Source: Rhipidocladum racemiflorum (taxonomy: Eukaryota > Streptophyta > Magnoliopsida > Poales > Poaceae). Taken from it: a DNA stretch of 64,000 bases. A model generated the notes under the pieces. It was not told the DNA's origin and did not search any database. It saw only the letters and a program-made list of their open reading frames with translations. Position 1 is the first letter of the stretch; the number at the start of each line of letters is the position of its first letter. Below are positions 21,201-32,758 of the stretch, piece after piece. The position numbers were made by a program, and so were the translations under genes. Where the stretch lies: NCBI GenBank assembly GCA_036346355.1, contig CM070572.1:8811001-8875000 (forward strand). Reading direction: 5' to 3'.

Positions 21201-23234
21201 TTGTAGGCGGAGGAGCCCCAAGATGACCGCTATGTGATTCCTTGGTTCTTGATATTCCATTTCATCCTCACTTTCCTCGGCGGGCTGTTTTCCTTTGTCG
21301 CTTTCACCCTGCTCGAAGCGTCGGCATGGGACCCTCGCCAGAAATCGCTTCCAGCGGTAGGTCCATGCTCGGCAATTCCGTAGGTCGTGCCCGTGCGCCT
21401 GGTGAAGTGGACAGTAGAGGTCGCCCCGTCGGTCCGCTTGGTCGCCTCGTCGGTCCGCTTGGTCGCCTCGTCGGTCCGCTTGGTCGCCTCGTCCTCGAGG
21501 CCTGGGTGGTTGTCCTCTTCCCCGAGCATTAGGCCCACGGCGCTGTGGGCCGAAGTTGCCGGGGCTGTTGTTGTTCCACTGCGGCTACCATGGCCGGCGA
21601 GGGTTGCTTTTTCTTCTTCTTCTTGATCTTCTTGTCTACAAAATTCGAACCCTTTTGCTAGCCGAGGTCTCTAGGCCAGCCGAGGCGGCAGCTTTCCCTT
21701 CATCCAAAGATTTTCTTCCATTGGACGGCTTCATCTGCGTTGGCGTATCGATCGGCCATTCGGAAGAGCTCGTTTATTAGATCCGTGGATCTCCAGGTCT
21801 GTGTGAAGCGCGACGCCTCGCACTCGAACTTGAAAGCTCGGACGACAGCCTCGTCCGATATGTTCGGATCGAAGTTCCGACTGGATGAACCTCTCGACGA
21901 ATTGTCGCAGGTTTCCCGTCCGCTCAGCATCAAAGCGCTCAGTCGCGCTCTTTTCCCGGCGGATGTAGCAGCCTCCGAAATTGCCGAGTGCGGCGCTGAG
22001 CTGCCCTCAGGACCGTATGGATCCTTCCTTTTGATTGAAAAGCCACGTCACGAGCAGCTCGTCCCAGACCGTCGGAAGGTAATTTGCCATTACCCCTCAT
22101 CACCTCCGTGGCGAGGATGGCGGTAGTGTATATCGAGAGGAATTCATCCGGTTCGGGTCCCGTTGAATCTCTCGGCGTGGCCGGGCTTGAACCTGTTTGG
22201 CCATGCGACGTCCCGAGGGAGCTTCGTGAAGGCCCGGCACCGGCTTCTGGTTTCGCGACGAAAACCTCGGTCACGGCGGCCTCCACGCGATCTTCCACCC
22301 AACGCCCGTCGCGGCCGAGTCGAGAAAACCTCATGCGCCGGTCGTGCCGATGACCGCATGGTTGCGGAGTGCTCGAGCGCCAGAATCGGGCGACAGGCCG
22401 ATATCGCCCCGAGGTTGCTCTGTGGATCGCTCCGGCCTTTCCGGATCGGGTCGGCGACTGGGCGATCTCCGAGCATGGCTCCGAGATTCATCTCTGTGCG
22501 AACGCATCGGAGCGTTGTGATGGTCCCGGACACACTCCGCATCCCGCCATGGGGAGGATCCGAGACTTTTAGCTCGGCGGCAAGCCTCTCCAAATCTTCG
22601 CCACGACCCTGCCCATGGCCTCTAAGTCTACTTGCTCGGGAAATCAAGCAGTCACGCACGCATCGCCGCCAAGGCCTCGTAGCCGTTCTGCTTCTCGTGA
22701 ATCAAGCGGCGGCGAGCTTTGACGGCGCTCGAGTGCGATCGGGAGTTCGGTACCGCGAGTTCCTTTCCGTGGAGGCGCACTCTCCTTTGCCTGGCGGCGA
22801 ATGCTCGCAAGCGTCTTTCCCAAAGACGCCTCCAAGTGGCGTCTGGCCGCCTCATAGTGGTCGTGCTCGGCGGCGCCCGAGGATCCCTCTCCTGCTCCGC
22901 GTGGCTCCCAGCCATGTTGACTCGACGAGAGCGAGACGAAAGCGATGGGGACATCATTGTATCCCCTTGGGACGCGGTCTCTCGGCCGAGCTCTAGGTCG
23001 CCTGGTATGTCCAGGCCATCGTAGAGCTCGTTGCGCCATCCTCGGGTCTCCGAGGGTAATGTCTCGGGAATGGGGGATCTGCCCTCGCATTCCCGTGTCC
23101 GAGGAAAGGCTCCTGCACTCACAGTGATCGATAGGATCGGTCACCCCGGGCACGTTGTCGGCGGCGTAGTACACGCCGTCATCCTCAACGTGGTCAAAGA
23201 CACAAAGGTCCCGAGTGTCTCCCGAGTTTGGCAT
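21201..23234 (-). pseudogene. Gypsy gag
   Basis: The retrotransposon gag core lies at about 21700-22230 in several frames: WPNRFKPGHAERFNGTRTG, then DEFLSIYTTAILATEVM, LRQFVERFIQ-like sequence, and FDPNISDEAVVRAFKFECEA with LINELFRMADRYANADEAVQ (20 residues) near 21720-21880. Upstream (22644-23234) is a charged N-terminal domain with HDHYEAARRHLEASLGKTLA. Downstream (21230-21538) is a basic tail with the EATKRTD repeat and a VHFTRRTGTTYG segment near the expected zinc-knuckle position. Gag would form the capsid-like particle. At least four frame changes interrupt it, mostly single-base losses. Confidence 0.75.
21430..21492. repeat. 21-bp minisatellite in the gag C-terminal region
   Basis: Three exact copies of a 21-base unit (CGGTCCGCTTGGTCGCCTCGT) start at 21430, 21451 and 21472. 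On the minus strand each adds the heptapeptide EATKRTD. The unit keeps the frame, so it expanded within coding sequence. Confidence 0.9.
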
Positions 23235-23272
23235 CCTCGAGGATCTTGATCCGCACGGGAATCAAACTGCCG

Positions 23273-23289
23273 TCCCCACGACGGCGCCA
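23273..23289 (-). promoter_or_regulatory. Gypsy primer-binding site
   Basis: In element sense TGGCGCCGTCGTGGGGA starts one base after the 5' LTR. It begins with TGG, complementary to a tRNA 3'-CCA, as expected for priming of minus-strand DNA. The matching tRNA was not identified. Confidence 0.75.
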
Positions 23290-23290
23290 C

Positions 23291-23925
23291 CGCCGACGAT
23301 TGGAGAACGGGCTCCGTCGAGCTTACTTGTTGAATGGGGATCAACAGAGCCCCGCCGCACGGATCGAAGAGGGCGTTCGAGCGACGCGAGGCTCGGGAGA
23401 AGGAGGCCGGAAAAAAAGGGGGACGCGGTGTTTTTATCCTGGTTCGGCCTCTCACCGCCGAGATAATGACCCTACTCCAAAGTGTATTGTGTTCTATCTT
23501 TCGTGTGCCCTCCCTGTTACATGATCTTCGTGGGGTTTAAATACTATGACTAGAGATGCGAAAAAGTAATCGCCTCCGGATCACGCTATGCATCCATATC
23601 CGTGATGCTGCCCTTGATTCCCGCGTTATTTGAATTTCGGGTATGATTTCCCTTGATCTCCTGGCTGATTGGTTGCCTCCTTCCTTCCTCGCATTACCGG
23701 GCCCTCCGACCAAGACACCCGAGCAGGTCGTGGCCTCCACGAGCATGCTTGCTCGTGGGGTGTGTTTGGTGCTTCATGAACGGAGGCGCAAACGCGTATG
23801 CTCGGAGGAGAAGGAGGGATGCTCGTTTCGTTCTCCCGAGCATCTTCCCTTAGTGCCGCTTGGTCGGCGGGTTTAGCTTTTCACGGGGGTACCGTGGTCT
23901 TTTGCCAGATAGCCAATCCCCGACA
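23291..23925 (-). repeat. Gypsy 5' LTR (right copy)
   Basis: 635 bp, ending CCCCGACA directly before the TSD GGAAG. The inner edge reads CGCCGACG where the left copy has TGTCGACG, so the inner terminal dinucleotide has changed. Colinear with the left LTR throughout. Confidence 0.9.
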
Positions 23926-23930
23926 GGAAG
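23926..23930. other. Right target-site duplication of the gypsy insertion
   Basis: GGAAG, identical to 12623-12627; copia 1 coding sense resumes immediately. Confidence 0.9.
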
Positions 23931-25230
23931 TGTTAAATTTCATCCTCTTGTGCTTACCAAAAATGCAATGCTCACAAAAAATCGAACTTGTCGATGCTAC
24001 ACCCATCGAGAAGTTCTTTATTGCTCAAATCTGCCAAACCAAATTTACTCATATACCCAAGACGCATATGCCAAAGTTTAGTGGCTTCAGAATCAGAGGA
24101 GGCAGGGGAAATTATAGTAGCAGTACCAGTAACTGTATTGCCTCTAAGTACATATAAATTGGCAGTTTTCATATCACCTTTCATGACAACAAGCGAGTCT
24201 TTCATTACCTTCATAACTCCACCTTCAGCAGCGTACTTGTACCCTTTCAGATCAAGAGTACTCATCGAGATGAGGTTTCTGGTCATGGTTGGAATGTGCC
24301 TGACTTCTGTCAAAGTTCTAACAGCACCATCATGCATCTTAATCTGAATGGTGCCAATGCCTCCAATCACCCATTCAAACAATGCCTTCGTTCTGTACAG
24401 AATCATAAGTGCTAAACCAATCTCTGTTAGTGCATATATGATAAGAGCAAGCAAAATCAAGTACCCATTTAGGATCCATTGAAGCACATCCAGCAAAAGC
24501 ATTAAGAACCTCACCATCAGAAGCAACAGAGGCCTTACCATCCTCATCGAATTTAGGTTTTGGCTTGTATGTACTATTTCACTTTTCTTTGTTCTAAAGT
24601 TTGTAACATTTAGAGATATCGTGATTGTTTTTCTTAGAGTAACTGCAGAACTTTTCTTTGCCTCTGGACTTCGAGCGGCCCCTATAGCCGCTAGAAATTT
24701 TCCCTCTATTGCCACTATTTGATTTCTTGTGCTCGGATCTGCCACGAATAGATAAAGCTTCTGCATTGTGGGGTTTGAGGTAAAAACTTCCGAGTGTACC
24801 ATCTGTTTCATCTTTTCCTTGGCTTGCAAGGCCTCATAAACTTCATTCACGGTTAGTGTATCACGACTACATAATATGGTATCTCGAAAGTTTGCAAACG
24901 AACTAGGTAGCGAGCATAAAAGAAGTAGACCTAAGTCTTCGTCATCATATGTTACCTCCATAGACTGTAAGTCAGTAACGATCTCCTTGAAGACCAATAG
25001 ATGATTCAGAACCGAACCACCCTCTTGCATCTTGTGCGTGAACAGCTTCATCTTCATATGCATCTTGCTGGTTAGATCTTTAGATATGTAGATCGTTTCC
25101 AACTTGAGCCATAAGGAAGCGGTAGATTTTTCCTGCAACACCTCCTACAGAATATTGTTGGATAGATGAAGATGAATTTGGGACAAGGCCTTACGATCAT
25201 ACTTCAATGACACTATGCCGATTGAAACCC
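23931..25230 (-). pseudogene. Copia 1 gag and pre-integrase region
   Basis: Reading downward: ALSQIHLHLSNNIL, a stop, then EVLQEKSTASLWLKLETIYI and SKDLTSKMHMKMKLFTHKMQ, the UBN2-type copia gag core. Next come GGSVLNHLLVFKEIV, SLPSSFANFRDTILCSRDTL and EVYEALQAKEKMKQM. A frame-scrambled zinc-knuckle and protease part (about 24350-24700) is followed by GGIGTIQIKMHDGAVRTLTE, VRHIPTMTRNLISMSTLDLK and KLWHMRLGYMSKFGLADLSN, the GAG-pre-integrase domain. The frame is open from 25141 to 23972, but the middle third is not in the ancestral frame. About 80 N-terminal gag residues are absent. The 3' end is cut by the gypsy insertion. Confidence 0.85.
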
Positions 25231-25253
25231 TAGATTGAACGGGTGAAGAACGT

Positions 25254-25268
25254 GGCTCTGATAGCACT
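25254..25268 (-). promoter_or_regulatory. Copia 1 primer-binding site
   Basis: In element sense AGTGCTATCAGAGCC follows the LTR end. The canonical copia PBS TGGTATCAGAGC pairs with the initiator tRNA-Met 3' end. Two or three bases differ here. Confidence 0.75.
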
Positions 25269-25595
25269 TGTTATAATCGACAGACACAAAAGCAAGAAGT
25301 AGATCAAATCAAAAGGGAACAAGAGGCACAAATTTAACGTGGAAAATCCTTGCGGGAAAAAAAAACCATGGACGCCGGTCGGCAAAAAATTTCACTATTT
25401 CATGGAGTGTTACAAACACAGGGGGATTACAATGTATTTTTCCTGTGTGGCTTACAAGAAGGTATTTATAGATGGTGGCGATCTGGAGTCCAACTCCGCT
25501 CCACTCCGACCTAAGCCTCCCGACGACAGGTCTCCACTACGTTCCATCAAATTTGGCCTTCTAAATTTGGATCATATATCAACGATATATCAACA
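25269..25595 (-). repeat. Copia 1 5' LTR
   Basis: 327 bp with TG...CA termini: + strand TGTTATAATCGAC to GATATATCAACA, and element sense TGTTGATATATC to TATAACA. The PBS lies on its inner side. Its distal half matches the partial 3' LTR. Confidence 0.8.
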
Positions 25596-27075
25596 AGTTC
25601 CATCCTTGTTCGTTGCGTTTGATTGTCATCTCTAGTTGCGCTATTATTGAGGATGAGTTTGGGAGTCAGGAGCCAACCGAGACGTGCTCGATAAAGGAGC
25701 CCACAAGTCGGCGATGTTCCTTATGTGAGAGGGAGGGGAACGGGGCGAACAGATGGAGCATCACCAGATAAAAATTTGGAGGACCCAACGTTGAGTACTG
25801 CTTAATGGCACCTTCCGATCGCGGGACCGATCTATCAGGAAGGTCCAAATGAATGCAACCCTAAGCCTAAGGTTCAGAGTTTCTGAAATGTCATGCTTAA
25901 ATCACAAGGTAGCAACCTAACTGTTCCGACAAAATGAATCGATTATCTTTATTCATCTCTTTTCTCATATATAGATCACAATGCCGACAGGTTTACAAGT
26001 GCCGTGTAATATGGATTTTGGTGAGTTTATTGTGAGGCTTTGCAGGCTTGCTTGCAGCTAAGCTAAAAAAAACCAGTGATGCTAACTTCCATTCCCTTTC
26101 TGCGCAAAACGAATGAATGCCTGTAACAATCCTGACAAGAAAGGGGCTATTTTTTTAATCTGAAAAGTAAAAAGATCAGACATGCATACGTACCCTCAAA
26201 GCTATGCACTGGAAATTTTCACAAAGGTTGGCCCCTTAGTCGTGCATTGCCCATAACTCAGGACCTGGACCTGTCGATATATTTAGAGTTCTAGATCCTT
26301 CGAAAGCCATATATCACCTAATAAAGTAGATAGGGTCATAGGGTGCATCACATGAGAGATCATTCGATGTAAGAACTTCCTGGATTTTATCAAAAAGGAA
26401 AAAAAATATCAGGACACCACCTGTCCATACTGAAATAAGCCGCTGATCACACGGAAATTGACACGAGCAAAGAATTGATGATGGAACATGTCTCTGCTAG
26501 ACTGCTAGAAATGCTTTCAGCCATGGAAGATTCCTGCTTCTCCTGCAAACATTCAGTACCAGCTTAAATCGAGGGATCCTGTGAACAGTGACTCAGAAGA
26601 AAGTTCTGTAACGATGGGCTCAGGAAAACAGTACACACACCAACCGGTTCCTGCATGGGCAGTCAATCTATCCACCTCTATGTTCTTGCAAGTGCACGAT
26701 TGAGCCTTATCTTTTACATTATGCAGGTTAGTCTTGTAAATCAAAGCAATGAGGACCAGTCTAACATTGGTCAGAAATGACAACCAAAGCATTTACATTA
26801 CTTCACAATCATTTGCTCACTATCTGTACCGATACATATGTGCATTAAATGTACCTAATATTTTTCTTATTCTCATCTGTAACTACCTTTGAACAATGAA
26901 CAATGATTAACAGAAGCCTTGCTTCATAAGAAGGGCCTGAACAAGCCCTCTTGGGCCGTTTTACTTTTAAGTATAGAACAGCTACAACTTTTTCCAGACA
27001 AGGGCCTGGACAAGACCTGTTGGTTGTTTCATTTGACTAGAAACAGCTGACCGAGCTCAGAGCAGCTGCAAATAA
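25596..27075. other. Intergenic, nothing supported
   Basis: No gene, RNA or complete element was recognised. A 60-codon minus frame (25666-25848) has no recognisable motif. Its edge next to the copia 1 LTR should contain the target duplication, but the opposite LTR edge is lost, so it cannot be confirmed. Confidence 0.4.
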
Positions 27076-27300
27076 GGGACTGTTTGATTCACATACTCAT
27101 GTTGCCATAGTTTGTCATAATTTTTGCAAAAGATAATCTTGCCACACTTTTTTCAGACACTGATGTGTGGGATCCAGGCGGCGAAAAGAAATCCTGTCAC
27201 ATGTATGGCTACGAACCAAACTGACGTTTAATTTGATCAAACTAAACTAACTTAGAGTATGACAAAGTGTAGCAACATTTGGCTACAAACCAATGGGTCC
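27076..27300. mobile_element. Tourist-like (PIF/Harbinger) MITE
   Basis: 225 bp flanked by TAA at 27073-27075 and 27301-27303, the 3-bp target duplication of PIF/Harbinger. Ends are inverted: GGGACTGTTTGATTCA versus, in reverse, GGACCCATTGGTTTGTAGCC, both running into TTGC-C-A-TTTGTCAT. It has internal similarity to the MITE at 51803-52078. Confidence 0.75.
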
Positions 27301-27434
27301 TAAAACTATCTTGCAAAATTTCTGATAAATAATATTTGCAACTATATCTCACTAGTGGATATTAAACGCGCACGGCGCATCTGAACGCTCCAAACCGCTT
27401 GATTCCTAATCGTATGCTCACAGTCTATATATAG

Positions 27435-28294
27435 TGTTAGAAATAAAGGCACATTTAGGTTTAATTTAATCCAAAAGTAAATCATGAACAACATGTGATT
27501 GACTATCGGTAACGAATAACAGGAGCATACCATAGACGCATATGCTAGAAGACTACACATATATCCATCTAATGTGCTCACAATCAATAGGTTGAAAATA
27601 AACAGTAGAGACATTGTAACGCATCGCTCGTGGTGCGAATGGAGCAAAGAGACGTTGTAGCGCCTGCATGTCGAGGACGGAAGCGCCGCCGCAATGAGCG
27701 CGATGCCTAGCGGCCGCTCCCGAACGCCGAGGAAGACGAGCCGTGACGGTGACGTGGAAGCGCCGCGCCGAGCGCTTCCCAAAAACCTGATTCGCCCTCT
27801 CCGGTGCAAGAACGCGAGGACGGACGGTTTCGAGAGACCTGCTTGCCCGTCATTCGGTGCACGCCACGGCGTCCAGACGGGCAGACTTGATGGCGGCGCA
27901 GTGAGGGAAACTGGCAATATCTCATACTACAACCGCGATTCCGAGTAGCAAAAGAGTAATTTGCAAAAGGAGGCTGCGCCTACGCAAAGCCCTGGACCGG
28001 AATTCGGCGGACCATTCACGCAGGTGCCGCACGCCCGCGCCCCGCCCGACCTGCGTTCGAGCCCGAGCCGGCCTCGCCCGGCGAGGCGAGGCGAGCGCGC
28101 AGTGTATTCTTTCTCCCTTTCTCCACATGGTTCTACCATGGTGTAGCACACTCCACTATTTAAACTAGTGCTCACCACTTTAGGCTAGCAATGTGGTACT
28201 ATTGCTAGTGCACATGCTCCTCATGAGGTGGGCCTTTGAGATTTTCTAGGATTTATTGTCTCAATCAAATGGGCTTGGCCCAAATAATCCAACA
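27435..28294 (-). repeat. Copia 2 3' LTR (promoter region deleted)
   Basis: 860 bp, + strand TGTTAGAAATAAAGG to AATAATCCAACA. Relative to the 5' LTR it lacks roughly 130 bases around 27894-27925, the part that carries TATATAAA in the other copy. Flanked internally by a purine-rich tract (AGATCCGGTGGGGAT in element sense, 28295-28309). Confidence 0.92.
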
Positions 28295-31200
28295 ATCCCC
28301 ACCGGATCTCAAAGTCCCACCGACGCCTTGCCTGCTCCCAAAGTCGTTAATATACCAAAGATTTCAAAGGACAATGGACTATGCCTTGAATTGCACCTAG
28401 GACTCCAAATTACACTCACCACAACTTGAACAATGGACTAAGCTTTGAATTGCAAGTTTTGTGCGATCGAGTTTCATTTAAAGCCTTAGTCGATACTAGG
28501 TCGCCAATAGGCTTCCCCTCGGGTGGAGCATATAAGTCGTACTCCATGGTCTCTTCATGAGCTTACTAGAGATTACCCAAGTCTCATAGATCATGACTTT
28601 CAACAAATAATCTCATATAGGTGTGTTCTTTCAAGATGCTCAGAGGATGACATCTTCGCTAAATAAAGCCAACAGAACACATTAAGGCAAAAGCCAACCT
28701 GCCATACAGATTTCGAGAGTATTGCATCTTTACTTGGAACTAGTTAGAAAATTACTCTCCTCCGCTTAACCAAGAGCTTGTTTTTCCTGTGTCCTAATTC
28801 ACGGGATCTCCGATCACATAGGTTGGGTTACCGCTATGGTATAACTCACATGGGTCTCATGCCTAGTTCCTTTGATGCTATCTATCACATTCCGTGATAG
28901 CCCTTTAGTGAAGGGATCTCGCCAGGTTTTTAGCCGTCTGGATATAATCCAATGCTATCACTCCGAGTTTTTCAATTTCTGACGGACTTCAAACGTCTTT
29001 TCACATGTCTTGAGGATTTCAAGTTATCTTTAGAACTGTTCACTTTAACAATAATCGCTTGATTGTCACAATTCATAAGAATGGCGGTATTGGTTTTTCA
29101 ACCACCTAAGATCCATCAAGAGTTCACATAGCCATTCTCGCCTCAACAGTTGGTCGTATCCAATGCAATCAATTCTGCCTCCATGGTTGACCGTGTCAAA
29201 ATAGTCTGCTTGCAAGACCTCCACGACACACGCCCCCACCAAGTGTAAACACATATCCACCGTGGCCTTAATCTCATCGAGATCGAGATCCAATTTGAAT
29301 CACTATAACCCTCTAGTACCGAAGGGTACCAGGTATAGTGTATTCCATAATTTATCAGACCCACCAAGTAACGCATAACTCTTTCGAGTGCACGCCAATG
29401 ATCATCTCCTGTTAGAAGTAAATCGCTCAATTTGCTTACAAAAAAATGAGATGTCGTGCCTTGTAGCGCTAGCCAAGTACATGAGAGATCCAATGATCTC
29501 GAGAGTATTTCATTTGATCTCTAGCAATTCTCTTTTTTTCCGAAGAATCACACTTGGATCATAAGGTGTTGAAGAAGGCTTGCTATCTGAATAGCCAAAC
29601 CGACTCAAAACCTTTTCCACATAATGGGATTGAGAAAGACTAATCCCATCCTCACTTTTGACTAACTTGATGTTCAAGATCACGTCACCTCTCCGAGATC
29701 TTTCATATCAAAATTTCCAGACAGAAAGACTTGACCTCATTGATCACATCAAGGTTTGTTCCAAAGATCAAAATGTCATCCACATATAGGCACAGAATAA
29801 CTCCTCACCCCCACCATGGCGATAATACACACACTTGTCGGCCGTTTCACATAAGCCAGCTTGTGTCAATGTTCTATCGAACTTCTCATGCCATTGTTTA
29901 GGTGCTTGTTTAAGGCCATAAAGAGATTTCAAGAACTTACACACCTTGCTCTCATGTCCGGTTGCACAAATCCATCTGGCCGATCCATGTAGATCTCCTC
30001 ATCTAGCTCTCCATTAAGAAAAGTCAGTCTTCACGTCCATTTGATGGACAATGAGACCATGAGAGGCAGCCAAGGATAAAAGTACCGGATGGTTGTGATC
30101 CTAGCAACAGTGAATAAGTATCAAAATAATCCTCTCCTTCCTTTTATGCGTATAACCCTTAGCCACAAGTCTAGCCTTGTACTTTTCAATAGTACCATCA
30201 GGCCTTAGTTTCTTTTTGAACACCCACTTACAAATTTCACAGGTTTGCAACCATAAGGCGCTTCTGTGAGCTCCCAAGTTCCGTTAGACAGAATAGAATC
30301 CATCTCACTACTGACCGCCTCCTTCCAAGAGTCTGCATCGAAGATGCATAAGCTTCAAATAGAGGTGGGAGTATCATCCACAAGGTACACAAAGGAAATC
30401 ATTACCAAAGGATTTAACCATCCTTTGTCTCTTGCTCCTCCTAGGAGCCTCACCGTCATCCTCCTCGTGATTTTGCTCTGCATCTGCTCGTAATCCTCAG
30501 TTTGTGCAATAGGTTCGGGAATTATCTCAGGGTTTTGACTAGAAACGCTATGCAAATCTTTCATGGGAAATATGCCCTCAAAGAAGGTAGCATCTCTGGA
30601 TTCCATGATTGTACCGACGATCATGTCAGATACCTCAGATTTTACTACTAAAAATCTATAGGCAATGCTCCGATGAGCGTATCCCAGAAAGACACAATCC
30701 ACTGTCTTAGGTCCAAGTTTGCGCTTTTTAGTTATGGGCACATTGACTTTCGCCAAGCAACCCCACGTGCGCAAGTATGAAAGTGATGGTTTTCTCCTTC
30801 CCATTCTTCATATGGGGTTTTCTCCTTATTCTTAGAAGGAACTTTATTCAAAACGTGACAAGAAGTCAACAGGCCTCCCCACCATTCCTTAGATAAACCC
30901 GCAGTTGTCCAACATGGCATTTACCAAATCAGTTAGAGTGCGGTTCTTTCTTTCGGCAACCCCATTAGATCAGCGAATAGGAGGTGTCCTCTCATGAATA
31001 ATTCCATGTTCCTTATAGAATAAGTCGAACTCAAGAGAGAAGTACTCACCGCCACGATCCGACCTAAGCCTTTTGATTTTTCTTTCTAATTGATTTTCAA
31101 CTTCAGCCTTATAGACTTTGAAGTAGTCTAAAGCCTCATCTTTAGTTTTCAACAGATAAACATAGCAAGATCTAGATGCATCATCAATCGTAGTCATGAA

Positions 31201-32723
31201 ATATCTTTTCCTCCTTTAGTCAACACACCATTCATCTCACAAAGATCTGAATGTATGAGTTCTAATGGTGCCAAGTTTCTCTCCTCCAGCCTTGTGAGGT
31301 TTGCGAGGTTGCTTTGATTGCACACAACTTTGGCACTTAGAACCTTTGACAAGAGGGAATTTTTGGAATTAAATTCATACTAGCGAGCCGAGTCATACAA
31401 CCAAAATTTAAATGACATAATCGTGAGTGCCAAACATCGGCTTCACCTCCATTGGAAATATCACAAATATGGTTCACAACTTTATTGCAAAAATCGAAGG
31501 GAAAACGGAACAAGCCTCCACATTCATAGCCTTTACCAATAAAAAGTCCATGCTTAGACACGACTACTTTATTAGACTCAAACACCACTTTGAACCCTTC
31601 TCTACATAGAAGGGAGCCGCGACTGTGTTTTTATTTATTGAGGGGACATGCCGCACGTTCTTTAGTCAGACGATCTTTCCCGAAGTAAACTTCAAATCTA
31701 CCGTGCCAACACCAAGAATGTAAGCATTCGAGCTGTTTCCCATCAACACGAGCAATCCCGCACGACCTAGTAAGAAGAGAACAAAGAGAGATCAGCACAC
31801 ACATGAACATTAGCTCCAGATCAATCCACCAATTGGTGGTCTGATTCTTGAAAGAACAATAGGTACGTTACCATACCCGTAAGTTCCTCCTCCAAGATTG
31901 CCAATGGTCACGTTGACAGACTTTGAGTTCTGTCCTTGCTCACCCTTCCTCGCCCTTGCGATTTGGACCACTGTTTGGCCCAAAGGTCCAATCTCACCGC
32001 AAACAAAGCAGGCTTCTCATCTTTGTTCATTAACTTCTTCTTCTTGAAATTAGTGGTTTGTTTGGCTTTATTTTTCCCTTTGTTCTTGCCATGTGAGAAT
32101 CAAGTTGCACCACATTGGCGCTTAGATCGCCTCAGCCTTTCACAGTGCATCCTTAGCTCGAGCTTTCTCCTCAACATCTAGAGACGTAATCAGATTCTCA
32201 ATGTAAATCTCTTGTCTCTTATGTTTCAGAGATGTGGCAAAATTCCTCCATGAAGGAGGTAATTTGGCAATAATGCCCCACCACAAACCTCGTCAGTAAC
32301 TGGATTTTGAGAAGTTCGAGTTCCTGGCGAGAACCTCAGATCTCATGAGCTCGCTCAACTACGTAACGGTTATCCACCATCTTGTAGTCATGATATTGCT
32401 CCATGATATACAATTCATCACAAAGATCGGAAGCACCGAACTTAGCATTCGTGAGCATCCTACGCCTTCAAGGCGTCTTTAATGTGCATATACACATCGC
32501 ATGCAGACGATCAGCAAGAACACTAAGAACGGCTCCCACAAAGAGTGTGTTGGCATCCCGATATGCCTTCTCCTTTTCGTGAGTTGGTTCCATATCCTCT
32601 GGTTTGCCGCTCGACACCCGTAACACGCTCATAGTCAGAAGCCACAAGGTGACCCTTGTCCGCCATCTTTTGAAGTGCACACGTGAATTTTTCCGGCCTC
32701 AGTGCCTCGGCAAAGCCAGCCAT
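28295..32723 (-). pseudogene. Copia 2 gag-pol polyprotein, broken
   Basis: Gag starts at the ATG 32721-32723 with MAGFAEALRPEKFTC. A frameshift leads to FKRWRTRVTLWLL and RDANTLFVGAVLSVLADRLH. The pre-integrase region (31337-31588) contains ADVWHSRLCHLNFGCMTRLA. The integrase core (30970-31197) has TTIDDASRSCYVYLLKTKDE and RLRSDRGGEYFS, then an in-frame stop just before SNGVAERKNRTLTDLV. The post-core segment (30355-30804) reads LSYLRTWGCLAKVNVPITKK and DCVFLGYAHRSIAYRFLV. RT has LYVDDILIFGTNLDV (about 29755-29800) with intact YVDD. RNase H (29066-29493) contains VMRYLVGL and STMEAELIALDT. The complete copia domain order is present. The numerous stops and frame changes make it non-autonomous. 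Confidence 0.88.
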
Positions 32724-32758
32724 TGATAAACCTAAGCGCCTATAATCAGGTTTTGGAT

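Larger units (their letters stand above)
12628..23925 (-). mobile_element. Tat-type gypsy retrotransposon nested in copia 1
   Basis: An 11,298-bp Ty3/gypsy element read on the minus strand. It has paired LTRs (12628-13268 and 23291-23925), TSD GGAAG, a PBS next to the right LTR, and a polypurine-like tract (CTCGGGGGCTAG in element sense) next to the left LTR at 13269-13280. Gag, protease, RT, RNase H and integrase run from 23.2 down to 17.4 kb. A large extra ORF lies on the opposite strand between integrase and 3' LTR, as in Tat-lineage grass elements such as RIRE2 and Grande. LTR differences are mostly one-base indels, so the insertion is younger than the copia element it interrupts. Confidence 0.9.
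9840..25595 (-). mobile_element. Copia retrotransposon 1, split by a gypsy insertion
   Basis: A Ty1/copia element read on the minus strand: 5' LTR at 25269-25595, then PBS, gag, pre-integrase, integrase, RT and RNase H, then the partial 3' LTR at 9840-9959. Its reading frame is broken between 12628 and 23925 by a complete gypsy element. Removing that insert joins the protein sense ...RMKFNTS at about 23931 to SIHIIEGILDYVHADLWGP at about 12627, restoring the expected order from pre-integrase to integrase. Excluding the insert, about 4.5 kb remains. Frameshifts, internal stops and a missing gag N-terminus show it is dead. Confidence 0.88.

Noticed and set aside
22163..22996. 277-codon plus-strand frame
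   Set aside because: Antisense to gypsy gag; Arg/Ser-rich with no domain.
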